From Limnohabitans sp. 2KL-51 (GTDB lineage: Bacteria; Pseudomonadota; Gammaproteobacteria; Burkholderiales; Burkholderiaceae_C): a stretch of DNA of 64,000 bases. Below are positions 33,855 through 41,824 of this stretch, piece after piece. The stretch's first letter is position 1. Every line of letters begins with the position of its first letter. The notes under the pieces were generated by a model that ran no database searches, was not told where the DNA came from, and saw only the letters and a program-made list of their open reading frames with translations. The translations under genes were made by a program, and so were the position numbers. Location of the stretch: the NCBI RefSeq assembly GCF_003063645.1, contig NZ_NESJ01000002.1, positions 1-64,000 on the forward strand. Direction: 5' to 3'.

Positions 33855-34742
33855 ATGAACGGACGCCAATTCACCCAACTTGTTCTTTTGTCTGCCGTTT
33901 GGGGTGGTTCGTTTCCGCTCATCCGCGTGGCCGTCCCGGCTTTTGGTCCCATTGCCATGGCTTGCCTGCGTTGTGCCCTGGCGGCGCTGGTGCTCAGCGC
34001 CATCATGCGCTGGACGCGCCAAGCCTGGCCCGCCCGCGCGCATTGGCGATCGCTCACCGGGCTGGGCATATTGACGCTGGTGGTGCCCTTTATTTTGTAC
34101 AACTGGGCCGGACTGGTCTTGCCTGCCGGGTATTCGGCCGTTCTCAACGCCACCGCCCCCATGTTCGGCGTCTTGGCTGGGGTGATGTGGGCCCAAGAAC
34201 GCTTCACGCCCAGCAAAGGGGTCGGTTGTGTGCTCGGCTTTCTGGGCGTGACCTTGTTGCTGGGTTTGGGGCCAGTGAACCCGGACCTGGACGTGGTGCT
34301 GGCCGCCTTGGCCTGCGTGGTGGCCGCTGGCTGTTATGGCTTTGGGGCCATCTTCATGAAGCGTGCCACCCTGGCCCACCACGCGCTGCCCGCCTCTGCG
34401 GTGGTGCACTTGACCAGCGCTCTGGTGCTGGTGCCCGCAGCGGCTGCCACCGCCCCCAGCCAAGCGGTGGGCCTGCCCGCGCTGCTGGCTTTGCTGGTGC
34501 TGGGCGCGTTCACCTCGGGCTTCACCTACTGGATCAGCATGCGCCTGATGCGCGAGATCCCGGCCAGCGCCTCCACCTCTTCGGCTTTTTTGATTCCCCT
34601 TTTCGGTGTGTCTTGGGGGGCCTTGTTTTTGGACGAACCCCTCACGGCCGGTCTGCTGCCTGGCGTGCTGCTCATCTTGATCGCCTCGGCATTGCTCACC
34701 GGATTCAACCCCTTTCGAACCTTCCAACGCAGCGAACACTGA
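33855..34742 (+). CDS. EamA/DMT-family permease
   Basis: A 295-residue drug/metabolite transporter with ten hydrophobic segments in two EamA halves. The first half begins LVLLSAVWGGSFPLIRVAVP; the second contains AGCYGFGAIFMKRA and SAFLIPLFGVSWGALFLDEP. I chose the ATG at 33855 because the first membrane helix follows directly; ATGs at 33807 and 33831 are in frame. The substrate is unknown, and the neighbours give no hint. Confidence 0.88.
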   Translation: MNGRQFTQLVLLSAVWGGSFPLIRVAVPAFGPIAMACLRCALAALVLSAIMRWTRQAWPARAHWRSLTGLGILTLVVPFILYNWAGLVLPAGYSAVLNATAPMFGVLAGVMWAQERFTPSKGVGCVLGFLGVTLLLGLGPVNPDLDVVLAALACVVAAGCYGFGAIFMKRATLAHHALPASAVVHLTSALVLVPAAAATAPSQAVGLPALLALLVLGAFTSGFTYWISMRLMREIPASASTSSAFLIPLFGVSWGALFLDEPLTAGLLPGVLLILIASALLTGFNPFRTFQRSEH

Positions 34743-34761
34743 GCCAGAGTCCGACACCACT

Positions 34762-34784
34762 CATATAAGACAAAAGAATATATG
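34762..34784 (+). promoter_or_regulatory. Palindromic site upstream of the sulfur-assimilation genes
   Basis: CATATA (34762-34767) and TATATG (34779-34784) form an inverted repeat with 11 bases between. It lies 52 bp before the TauE-like gene in an AT-rich patch. A TTGTTT (34802-34807) and TAAAGT (34824-34829) pair with 16-bp spacing could be the promoter. The spacing suits a LysR-type regulator such as CysB. The protein is inferred only from the genes downstream. Confidence 0.4.
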
Positions 34785-34836
34785 CCCAACTAAAAAATCG
34801 TTTGTTTTGGCATAAAGCCCCCTTAAAGTCGCCCCC

Positions 34837-35628
34837 ATGGTTGATTTGGCTTATGTCTTTGCAGGTTTTTTCGTGGGCACCATCGTGGGCCTGACGGGGG
34901 TGGGCGGCGGGTCCTTGATGACGCCGCTCTTGATTTTTTTCTTTGGCGTGAAGCCCTACATGGCTGTAGGCACCGACTTGCTGTTTGCGGCTTTCACCAA
35001 GTTGGGCGGAACCATCAGTTTTACCCGACAGCGCATCGTGCCCTGGCGTGTAGTGATTTTTCTCAGTGCGGGCAGCATTCCGGCCTGCTTGGTCACCCTG
35101 GGCTTTTTGCACTGGGTGGGGCCGGCCTCCCTCGAGGTGAAGTCGCTGATGACCAGCACTTTGGGCGTGGCCCTGCTGCTGACAGCGGCAGCCATGCTCT
35201 ACAAGGCCGTGCGTGGCAAGCAAGTGCCTCGCCACCTGGCCAATGCCGACGAAGCCCATGCCAGCACCCCACGCCACTGGAGCCTGTCGGTGCTGTTTGG
35301 CGCTCTGATCGGCATCTTGGTTACCCTCACCTCGGTGGGCGCGGGCGCCATTGGTGTCACCGTGCTGCTCTTGCTCTATCCCATGCTGCCCCTGCCACGC
35401 ATCGTGGCGGCTGACATCGCTTATGCCGTTCCACTCACGCTGCTGGCGGGCTTGGGCCACGCCTCCATGGGTTCGGTCGATTGGGCCTTGCTGGCCAAGT
35501 TGCTGGCGGGCTCGCTGCCCGGCATCTGGCTGGGCTCGCGCCTGACCCAACACACGCCGGATCGCGTGATCCGCTCCTTGCTTTCCGTCTTGCTGGCCTG
35601 GGCTGGCACCAAACTCGTTTTGATCTGA
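34837..35628 (+). CDS. TauE/SafE-family sulfite or sulfonate exporter-like permease
   Basis: A 263-residue membrane protein with about eight segments in two repeats: the first begins FVGTIVGLTGVGGGSLMTPL (about residues 9-28), the second VLFGALIGILVTLTSVGAGA. The glycine-rich GVGGG and SVGAG motifs are diagnostic of the family. It starts 52 bp after the palindromic site and ends 12 bp before cysI, so it leads the sulfur operon. It probably moves sulfite, sulfate or a sulfonate; the direction is not known. Confidence 0.9.
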   Translation: MVDLAYVFAGFFVGTIVGLTGVGGGSLMTPLLIFFFGVKPYMAVGTDLLFAAFTKLGGTISFTRQRIVPWRVVIFLSAGSIPACLVTLGFLHWVGPASLEVKSLMTSTLGVALLLTAAAMLYKAVRGKQVPRHLANADEAHASTPRHWSLSVLFGALIGILVTLTSVGAGAIGVTVLLLLYPMLPLPRIVAADIAYAVPLTLLAGLGHASMGSVDWALLAKLLAGSLPGIWLGSRLTQHTPDRVIRSLLSVLLAWAGTKLVLI

Positions 35629-35640
35629 AGAAGTCCCCTC

Positions 35641-37458
35641 ATGTACCAATACACCGAATTTGACAAACAGTTCGTGCGAGCCCGCGCTGCACAACACCGT
35701 GACCAACTCGAGCGCTTTGAAGCGGGACAGCTGACAGGCGATCAGTTCAAGCCCCTGCGCCTGCAAAACGGCTGGTACGTGCAGCGCTATGCGCCCATGC
35801 TGCGCGTGGCCGTGCCCTACGGCGAAATCTCGGCACCCCAGCTCAAAGTGCTGGCCCAAATTGCCCGCGAGTACGACACGCCCGACGCCGCCCTGCTGGC
35901 CGAAGCCCAGGCCACGCAAGACAAAATTGACTGGCCTTCATCCAAAGTTTCGCCCAAGCTGACCACCAACTACGGTCACTTCACCACCCGCCAAAACGTG
36001 CAGTTCAACTGGATTCCCCTCTCCAAATCGGCCGACGTGATGGACCTCTTGGCCACGGTAAACCTGCACGGCATCCAGACCAGCGGCAACTGCATCCGCA
36101 ACACCACCACCGACGAGCTGGCCGGTGTGGCCGTGGACGAAGTGGTCGATCCAAGGCCCTACGCAGAGCTGATCCGCCAGTGGAGCACGCTGCACCCCGA
36201 GTTCGCATTTTTGCCTCGCAAATTCAAGATCGCCATCACGGGCGCTGAAGAAGACCGCGCCGCCATTGGCTGGCACGACGTGGGCCTGCAAATGGTGAAG
36301 AACGCGGCGGGCGAAGTGGGCTTCAAAGTGCTAGTGGGTGGCGGCATGGGTCGCACGCCTGTGGTGGGCACGCAGATTCGCGAGTTCCTGCCCTGGAACC
36401 AGATCATGAATTACCTCGAAGCCGTGATCCGCGTGTACAACCGCTGGGGTCGCCGCGACAACCTGTACAAGGCGCGCATCAAGATTTTGGTCAAGGCCGA
36501 AGGCCAGCGCTATTTTGACGAAGTCGAAGCCGAGTACCAGGACATTCTGGTCAAGGACGGCGGGCTGCACACCATCCCGCAAGCCGAGTTCGACCGCGTG
36601 GCCGCCTGCTTTGCGGCACCGGCGCTGAACCTGCCTTCAGATCAGGGTGAGTGGGCAGCTAAAGCCGAAGCGGATGTCAGCATCGAAGCGGCCAAGACGC
36701 CAGCCTTTGCCCGCTGGATCGCGCAAAACGTCAAGCCCCACCAGAACCCGGCCCTGCGTGCCGTGAGCCTGTCCTTCAAGCGCCTGGGCCAGGCACCGGG
36801 CGACGCCACCGCCGGCCAGCTCGATGCCGCTGCTGCACTGGTCGCCAAATACTCCGCTGGCGAAGCCCGCGTGACCCACACCCAAAACCTGGTGCTGCCC
36901 TGGGTGCGCCTGGACCAGCTGCACGCCCTGTGGCTCGAAGCCAAAGCGCTGGGCCTGGCCCAGCCCAACATTGGCCTCTTGACCGACATGATCGCCTGCC
37001 CCGGCGGCGATTACTGCGCCCTGGCCAATGCCCGCTCCCTGCCTTTGGCCGCCGCCATCACCGAGCGCTACCAAGACTTGGATGAGCTGAACGACCTGGG
37101 TCACATCGACTTTCACATCAGCGGTTGCATCAACTCCTGCGGTCACCACCACTCGGGCCACATCGGCATTCTGGGCGTGGACAAAGACGGCAAGGAGTGG
37201 TACCAGGTCACGCTGGGCGGCTCGGACGGCAAAGACCTTTCAGGCCCCACCACCCCCGGCAAAGTGGTCGGTCCCTCGTTCTCTTCGTTTGAAGTGCCCG
37301 ACGTGATCGAAGCGATTTTGGACACCTACAAGGCCCTGCGCACCAGCCAGGGCCACAAGGCCGAAGCCTTCATCGACACCTTGCGCCGCGTGGGGCAAGA
37401 CCCATTCAAGGCAGCGGCCAATGCCGCCCGCCACCCCGCCGAAGAAACCACCATCTGA
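35641..37458 (+). CDS. cysI: Sulfite reductase hemoprotein (assimilatory)
   Basis: A 605-residue siroheme/[4Fe-4S] enzyme that reduces sulfite to sulfide. There are two ferredoxin-like halves. The first contains YGHFTTRQNVQFNWIPL and the tag SGNCIRNTTTDELAGVAVDE. The second carries the cluster ligands in CPGGDYCALANA (about residues 455-466) and HISGCINSCGHHH (about 492-504). No cysJ flavoprotein gene is present, so electrons probably come from ferredoxin or another carrier; fdxA and a ferredoxin reductase lie 4 kb downstream. A REPIN-like element follows directly. Confidence 0.93.
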   Translation: MYQYTEFDKQFVRARAAQHRDQLERFEAGQLTGDQFKPLRLQNGWYVQRYAPMLRVAVPYGEISAPQLKVLAQIAREYDTPDAALLAEAQATQDKIDWPSSKVSPKLTTNYGHFTTRQNVQFNWIPLSKSADVMDLLATVNLHGIQTSGNCIRNTTTDELAGVAVDEVVDPRPYAELIRQWSTLHPEFAFLPRKFKIAITGAEEDRAAIGWHDVGLQMVKNAAGEVGFKVLVGGGMGRTPVVGTQIREFLPWNQIMNYLEAVIRVYNRWGRRDNLYKARIKILVKAEGQRYFDEVEAEYQDILVKDGGLHTIPQAEFDRVAACFAAPALNLPSDQGEWAAKAEADVSIEAAKTPAFARWIAQNVKPHQNPALRAVSLSFKRLGQAPGDATAGQLDAAAALVAKYSAGEARVTHTQNLVLPWVRLDQLHALWLEAKALGLAQPNIGLLTDMIACPGGDYCALANARSLPLAAAITERYQDLDELNDLGHIDFHISGCINSCGHHHSGHIGILGVDKDGKEWYQVTLGGSDGKDLSGPTTPGKVVGPSFSSFEVPDVIEAILDTYKALRTSQGHKAEAFIDTLRRVGQDPFKAAANAARHPAEETTI

Positions 37459-37465
37459 AGCCCTC

Positions 37466-37529
37466 TTGTAGGAGCCCACCCCGTGGGCGATTTTGCGAAA
37501 CCATCGCCCACAGGGTGGGCTCCTACAAA
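37466..37529. repeat. REPIN-like element, short-loop form
   Basis: The arms TTGTAGGAGCCCACCCCGTG and CACAGGGTGGGCTCCTACAA are nearly perfectly inverted around a 12-base loop, and each arm contains its own GCCCAC/GTGGGC palindrome. It occupies the whole cysI-DUF934 gap. Translation through its right arm yields a misleading MGSYK extension of the next gene. Confidence 0.92.
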
Positions 37530-37541
37530 ATAAAAACGACC

Positions 37542-37919
37542 ATGAAAATCATTTCTGCCCAAGAACACAAAGCTGTTGCATCGCCTGCGCTCGTCACACT
37601 GGCCAACGACGCCGATCCCCGCACACTCGACCTGAATGGCATCACGCGCATTGATCTGCAGTTCCCCAAATTCACCGACGGCCGCGCCTACAGCCAGGCC
37701 TTTTTACTGCGCCGCCGCTTGGGCTTTGTGGGCGAGTTGCGCGCGACCGGCGACGTGCTGATTGACCAGTTGGTGCAAATGGAGCGCACCGGCTTTGACG
37801 TGGCTGTGCTGCGCGAAGGCGTGGACGCTTCGGCGGCGCAACGCCAATTTAAAAGGTTTGCCGGGTTCTACCAAGGCTCGGCTGTCGAAACGAAACCCCA
37901 ATTTGCGAAAGCCGCCTGA
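37542..37919 (+). CDS. DUF934 protein of the sulfite-reduction cluster
   Basis: A 125-residue conserved protein, recognised by ITRIDLQFPKFTDGRAYSQA, then FLLRRRLGFVGELRATGDVL, then FDVAVLREG. In betaproteobacteria it stands beside cysI and is thought to assist sulfite reduction; its biochemical role is not established. The ATG at 37542 is chosen; the reading frame extends upstream to 37515, but only through the REPIN-like repeat. It is flanked by such repeats on both sides. Confidence 0.9.
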   Translation: MKIISAQEHKAVASPALVTLANDADPRTLDLNGITRIDLQFPKFTDGRAYSQAFLLRRRLGFVGELRATGDVLIDQLVQMERTGFDVAVLREGVDASAAQRQFKRFAGFYQGSAVETKPQFAKAA

Positions 37920-37970
37920 GGTCATCAGCCACAGGACTCTCAACAAAACCAACCCGCCGACGCACATCCC

Positions 37971-38046
37971 TGCAGGAGCCCACCCCGTGGGCGATGTCCC
38001 CTGCGAAGGACCACCCACCATCGCCCACGGGGTGGGCTCCTACAAA
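37971..38046. repeat. REPIN-like element, short-loop form
   Basis: Left arm TGCAGGAGCCCACCCCGTGG, right arm CGCCCACGGGGTGGGCTCCT, with a 24-30 base loop containing CACCCACCATCG. It lies in the DUF934-cysH gap. The stem is about 25 bp with few mismatches and would be very stable in the mRNA. Confidence 0.92.
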
Positions 38047-38055
38047 AGACACACC

Positions 38056-38811
38056 ATGACTTCCAGCCTGAATTCTTCCCGCAATGTCCCTGCCAAAGCC
38101 ACCGAGCAAAACGCCAAGGCCAGCCCTAATTTTGCAGCCAAGCTGGCCGAAACGCAGGCGCTGCTGCAACGCGCTGCCGCCGAATTTACGCCCGTGACCC
38201 AAGCCTCCAGCCTGGGTGCCGAAGACGTGGTGATCACGCACCTCATCAACAGTCTGCAGCTGGGCATCCCGGTCTTTGTGCTGGAGACCGGCGCGCTGCA
38301 CACCGAGACCCTGGCGCTGCTGGAGCGCACCCATGCGCATTCGCGCGCACCCATCAACGTGTTCCGCCCGGTGCCCGAATCGGTCATCCAGTTCGTGCGT
38401 GAAAAAGGTCAGGACGCGATGTACCAGAGCATGGACTTGCGCAAGGCCTGCTGCGGTATTCGCAAAATGGAGCCTCTGGCCCGCGCCTTGACGGGCCAAC
38501 GCGCCTGGATCACGGGTCTGCGTCAGGAGCAATCCAATGCCCGCGCCGAAGTGCCGCTGCGCGACACCAGCGAAGAAGCCTCCAAAAACCTGGCCAAGTT
38601 CAACCCGCTGGCCAGGTGGACCTGGGGCGACGTGTGGCACTACATCGCCACGAACCATGTGGACTACAACCCCTTGCACGACCAGTTTTTCCCGAGCATC
38701 GGCTGCGCCCCTTGCACCCGCGCCATCAGCCTGGGCGAAGCGTTCCGCGCCGGCCGCTGGTGGTGGGAGGACGAAGCCGCCAAGGAATGTGGGCTGCACG
38801 TCAAGCCCTGA
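38056..38811 (+). CDS. cysH: Adenylyl-sulfate (APS) reductase, [4Fe-4S] type
   Basis: A 251-residue PAPS/APS reductase family protein that reduces activated sulfate to sulfite. The SSLGAEDVVITH pyrophosphate-loop region is near residues 53-64. The cluster signature is present: a Cys-Cys pair in RKACCGIRKMEPL and CxxC in SIGCAPCTRAI near 220. That signature marks the bacterial APS-using type rather than the E. coli PAPS type and agrees with the absence of cysC (APS kinase). The ATG at 38056 follows the repeat by nine bases. It is followed by another REPIN-like element. Confidence 0.94.
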   Translation: MTSSLNSSRNVPAKATEQNAKASPNFAAKLAETQALLQRAAAEFTPVTQASSLGAEDVVITHLINSLQLGIPVFVLETGALHTETLALLERTHAHSRAPINVFRPVPESVIQFVREKGQDAMYQSMDLRKACCGIRKMEPLARALTGQRAWITGLRQEQSNARAEVPLRDTSEEASKNLAKFNPLARWTWGDVWHYIATNHVDYNPLHDQFFPSIGCAPCTRAISLGEAFRAGRWWWEDEAAKECGLHVKP

Positions 38812-38829
38812 AAAACGTCAAACCCGTCC

Positions 38830-38905
38830 CTGTAGGAGCCCACCCTGTGGGCGATTCCCCTTCCCCAAAACAGAAGCATCGCCCACAGGGGTGGGCTCCT
38901 ACAAA
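38830..38905. repeat. REPIN-like element, short-loop form
   Basis: Arms CTGTAGGAGCCCACCCTGTG and CACAGGGGTGGGCTCCTACA surround a loop with CCCCTTCCCC. It lies in the cysH-cysD gap, 18 bp after the cysH stop and 16 bp before the cysD start, and is the third such element in a row inside this operon. Confidence 0.92.
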
Positions 38906-38921
38906 AAGAAAAGAGAAAACC

Positions 38922-39872
38922 ATGACCGCCATCACACCCACCGAACTGCACACCCTGAGCAACGCCCACCTCGACGCGTTGGAAGAAGAAACCATCTTCA
39001 TCCTGCGCGAAGTCGCCGCCGCTTTCGAGCGCCCCACCCTGCTGTTTTCGGGCGGCAAGGACTCGCTGGTCATGCTCAAGTGCGCCGAAAAAGCCTTCGG
39101 GAAAAAAACAAGCCCCTCCGGTAACGGCTGCATCCCCTACCCGTTGCTCATGATCGACACCGGCCACAACTTCCAAGAAGTGACCGACTTCCGCGACGCG
39201 CGCGCCAAGGAACTGGGTGCCGAGCTGATCGTGCGCAGCGTCGAAGACTCCATGAAAAAAGGCACCGTGCGCCTGGCCCACCCGGGCGAGAGCCGCAACG
39301 TGCACCAGTCGGTCACACTGCTCGAAGCGATTGAAGAGTTCCGCTTTGACGCGCTGATTGGCGGTGCCCGCCGCGACGAAGAAAAAGCCCGCGCCAAGGA
39401 GCGCATCTTTTCCCACCGCGACAGCTTTGGCCAGTGGCAGCCCAAGGCCCAGCGCCCCGAGCTGTGGACGCTGTTCAACCACAAGTTGCAATCCGGTGAG
39501 CACTTTCGCGTGTTCCCCATCAGCAACTGGACCGAGCTGGATGTGTGGCAATACATCGCCCGCGAACGCATTGCGCTGCCGTCGATCTACTACACCCACA
39601 AACGTGAAGTGGTGGACCGCCGGGGTCTCTTGGTGCCGGTGACCGCGCTGACACCGCCCAAAGACGGCGAAGAAGTGGTGGTGCGCGACGTGCGTTTTCG
39701 CACCGTGGGGGACATCACCTGCACCTGCCCGGTGGAAAGCACGGCCTCTACACCTGAGCAGATCGTGATCGAGACGCTGGCCGCCGATGTGAGCGAACGC
39801 GGGGCCACGCGCATGGACGACAAGACGTCCGAGGCTTCCATGGAGAAGCGCAAGAAAGATGGGTACTTCTGA
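38922..39872 (+). CDS. cysD: Sulfate adenylyltransferase subunit 2
   Basis: A 316-residue ATP-pyrophosphatase-fold subunit that makes APS from ATP and sulfate together with CysN. It has the P-loop LLFSGGKDSLVML (about residues 37-49), then LMIDTGHNFQEVTDFRD, then GGARRDEEKARAKERIFSHR and the C-terminal MEKRKKDGYF. The ATG at 38922 lies just after the repeat, with GAAAAGAGAAAA as a weak ribosome binding region. cysN follows after a second type of inverted repeat. Confidence 0.96.
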   Translation: MTAITPTELHTLSNAHLDALEEETIFILREVAAAFERPTLLFSGGKDSLVMLKCAEKAFGKKTSPSGNGCIPYPLLMIDTGHNFQEVTDFRDARAKELGAELIVRSVEDSMKKGTVRLAHPGESRNVHQSVTLLEAIEEFRFDALIGGARRDEEKARAKERIFSHRDSFGQWQPKAQRPELWTLFNHKLQSGEHFRVFPISNWTELDVWQYIARERIALPSIYYTHKREVVDRRGLLVPVTALTPPKDGEEVVVRDVRFRTVGDITCTCPVESTASTPEQIVIETLAADVSERGATRMDDKTSEASMEKRKKDGYF

Positions 39873-39883
39873 CACGCGCTCTT

Positions 39884-39972
39884 CGTCATGGCGAGCAAAG
39901 CGTAGCCATCCAGCATCTGTGCAAGGTCAAAGACCCATGGATCGCCACGTCGCTTCGCTCCTCGCGATGACA
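39884..39972. repeat. Second repeat type: CGTCATnGCGAG inverted repeat
   Basis: CGTCATGGCGAGCAAAGCGT, AGCCATCCA (39884-39912) is inverted as TGGATCGCCACGTCGCTTCG, CTCCTCGCGATGAC (39938-39971). This resembles the widespread CGTCATTGCGAG-type intergenic repeat of proteobacteria and differs from the REPIN family. It fills the cysD-cysN gap. Confidence 0.85.
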
Positions 39973-40022
39973 GGCTTTAGCCAAACCTGACAGCTACTTT
40001 TTTCACGATCCAGGACAAAAAC

Positions 40023-41303
40023 ATGAAGATCCCCAATCAAGCCAGCGCCCTCAAATTCATCACCTGCGGCTCGGTCGACGATGGCAAGAGCACGCTGATT
40101 GGCCGCCTGCTGGTGGACACCAAGGCCGTGCTGCAAGACCACCTGGCGGGCGTGCAGCGCTCGGGTGAAACCGATCTGGCCCTGCTGACCGACGGCCTGA
40201 GCGCCGAGCGTGAGCAAGGCATCACCATCGACGTGGCCTACCGCTACTTCAACACCGAATCGCGCAAGTTCATCATTGGCGACGCGCCTGGTCACGAGCA
40301 GTACACCCGCAACATGGTCACGGCCGCATCGAGTGCCGACGCTGCCGTGGTGCTGGTCGACGCCATCAAGCTCGACTGGGCCAACCCCCACTTGCAACTG
40401 CTGCCGCAAACACGCCGCCACTCGCTGCTGGTGAACCTGCTGCGCGTGCCCTCCATCGTGTTCGCCATCAACAAGCTTGACGCCGTGGCCGATGCCACCG
40501 TGGCCTACAAAAACATCGCGGGCGCTTTGGAAAAATTTGCCAAAGAAGCCGGGATCAAGGTCGCCGCCATGGTGCCCGTGTCGGCCCTCAAAGGCTGGAA
40601 CGTGGTGACCACCGAGAACAATGACCAAGCCGACTGGTGCGGCTACAGCGGCCCCAGCCTGCTCAGCATCCTCGAAGACCTGCCGGTCACGCCCGCTGAG
40701 ACCGATGTGGCCTTCAGCTTCCCGGTGCAGTGGGTCGAAAAGTTCCATGACTCCGGCGTCACCACCCAGGGCCGCCGCGTGTTCTGGGGCCGCGTGGCCA
40801 CCGGCAGCGTCGAGCCAGGCCAGACCGTCAAAGTCTTCCGGAGCGGCCAAACCGCCGTGGTCTCGCAAGTGCTGTCGGCCACTCGCCAGCCGCAAGGCAA
40901 GGCCGCCGGCCACAGCGCAGGCATCGTGCTCGACCGAGAAGTGGATGTGTCGCGTGGCGACTGGCTTTTGGCGGAACACGGCAGCCCCGAAGGCCAGCGC
41001 CAGCTGAGCACCACCATCGCCTGGATGGACGACGAGCCTTTGGTGGCCGGTCGCCTGTATTGGGCGCTGCATGGCCACCGCTGGGTCAAGGTGAAAGTGC
41101 AGCGTGTGGTTCACCGCCTGAACGTGAACACTCTGGCCGAGGAAAATGCCACCGCGCTGCCCCCCAACGCCATCGGCCATGTCACGCTGGCCCTGCAAGA
41201 GCCGCTGACCACCCTGCCATTTGCGCAGTCGCGCATTTTGGGCGCGCTGGTGCTGGTGGACACGGCCAGTCACAAGACCTCGGGGGCGGTGCTGGTGAAC
41301 TGA
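40023..41303 (+). CDS. cysN: Sulfate adenylyltransferase subunit 1 (GTPase)
   Basis: A 426-residue EF-Tu-like GTPase that drives APS synthesis by CysD. The motifs G1 GSVDDGKSTLIGR (about 17-29), G3 DAPGHEQYTRNM and G4 NKLD are intact, followed by the beta-barrel domains. There is no APS-kinase (CysC) extension, in line with a pathway that reduces APS directly. It ends the cys cluster; fdxA starts 140 bp later. Confidence 0.96.
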   Translation: MKIPNQASALKFITCGSVDDGKSTLIGRLLVDTKAVLQDHLAGVQRSGETDLALLTDGLSAEREQGITIDVAYRYFNTESRKFIIGDAPGHEQYTRNMVTAASSADAAVVLVDAIKLDWANPHLQLLPQTRRHSLLVNLLRVPSIVFAINKLDAVADATVAYKNIAGALEKFAKEAGIKVAAMVPVSALKGWNVVTTENNDQADWCGYSGPSLLSILEDLPVTPAETDVAFSFPVQWVEKFHDSGVTTQGRRVFWGRVATGSVEPGQTVKVFRSGQTAVVSQVLSATRQPQGKAAGHSAGIVLDREVDVSRGDWLLAEHGSPEGQRQLSTTIAWMDDEPLVAGRLYWALHGHRWVKVKVQRVVHRLNVNTLAEENATALPPNAIGHVTLALQEPLTTLPFAQSRILGALVLVDTASHKTSGAVLVN

Positions 41304-41443
41304 AAGCCCCCCCAGCCTGGTGCCCAAAGCCCTGTTGACCTCATAGACACAGCCAGCCTTGGGCCCGGTCGACCCTGAAACCCCCTTAAAATGTTGGCTC
41401 TGCGTGGTTTGGCTGCGCAAAACTCTTTCACTCCAAGTCCATC

Positions 41444-41773
41444 ATGACCCACGTTGTTTCCGAATCCTGTATCCAATGCAAATACACCGACTGTGTAGAC
41501 GTTTGCCCCGTGGATTGCTTTCGCGAAGGCCCCAACTTCCTGACCATCGACCCCGATGAGTGCATCGACTGCGCTGTGTGCATCCCTGAATGCCCCGTGA
41601 ATGCCATCTTTGCCGAGGAAGACCTGCCCGCCGACCAGCAGCACATGACGAAGCTCAACGCCGAGCTGGCTTTGTTGCCCGGCTGGAAGAGCATCACCAA
41701 GCGCAAAATCCCCATGCCCAACGCCGACGACTGGAAAGACAAGACCGGCAAGCTGGCCGAGCTGATCCGCTGA
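41444..41773 (+). CDS. fdxA: 7Fe ferredoxin FdxA
   Basis: A 109-residue [3Fe-4S][4Fe-4S] ferredoxin with the Cys arrangement [17 protein letters not shown] (about residues 9-25) and [13 protein letters not shown] (about 40-52), and the C-terminal extension usual for this group. A perfect intrinsic terminator follows 12 bp after the stop, so it is probably transcribed alone, with a TTAAAAT-type -10 at about 41395. It could supply electrons to CysI or other Fe-S enzymes. Confidence 0.96.
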   Translation: MTHVVSESCIQCKYTDCVDVCPVDCFREGPNFLTIDPDECIDCAVCIPECPVNAIFAEEDLPADQQHMTKLNAELALLPGWKSITKRKIPMPNADDWKDKTGKLAELIR

Positions 41774-41784
41774 TCCTTGCGAAT

Positions 41785-41807
41785 GGCCGAATGTTTCGGC
41801 CTTTTTT
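41785..41807 (+). terminator. Intrinsic terminator after fdxA
   Basis: GGCCGAA-TGT-TTCGGCC followed by six T residues. The stem is perfect and directly downstream of the fdxA stop codon. Confidence 0.93.
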
Positions 41808-41824
41808 CTCGCTAGCCACCCCTC

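Noticed and set aside
37515-37541. N-terminal extension MGSYK of the DUF934 gene, with similar repeat-derived extensions at other genes
   Set aside because: The extension is translated REPIN arm (GTGGGCTCCTACAAA). The true start is the ATG after the repeat.
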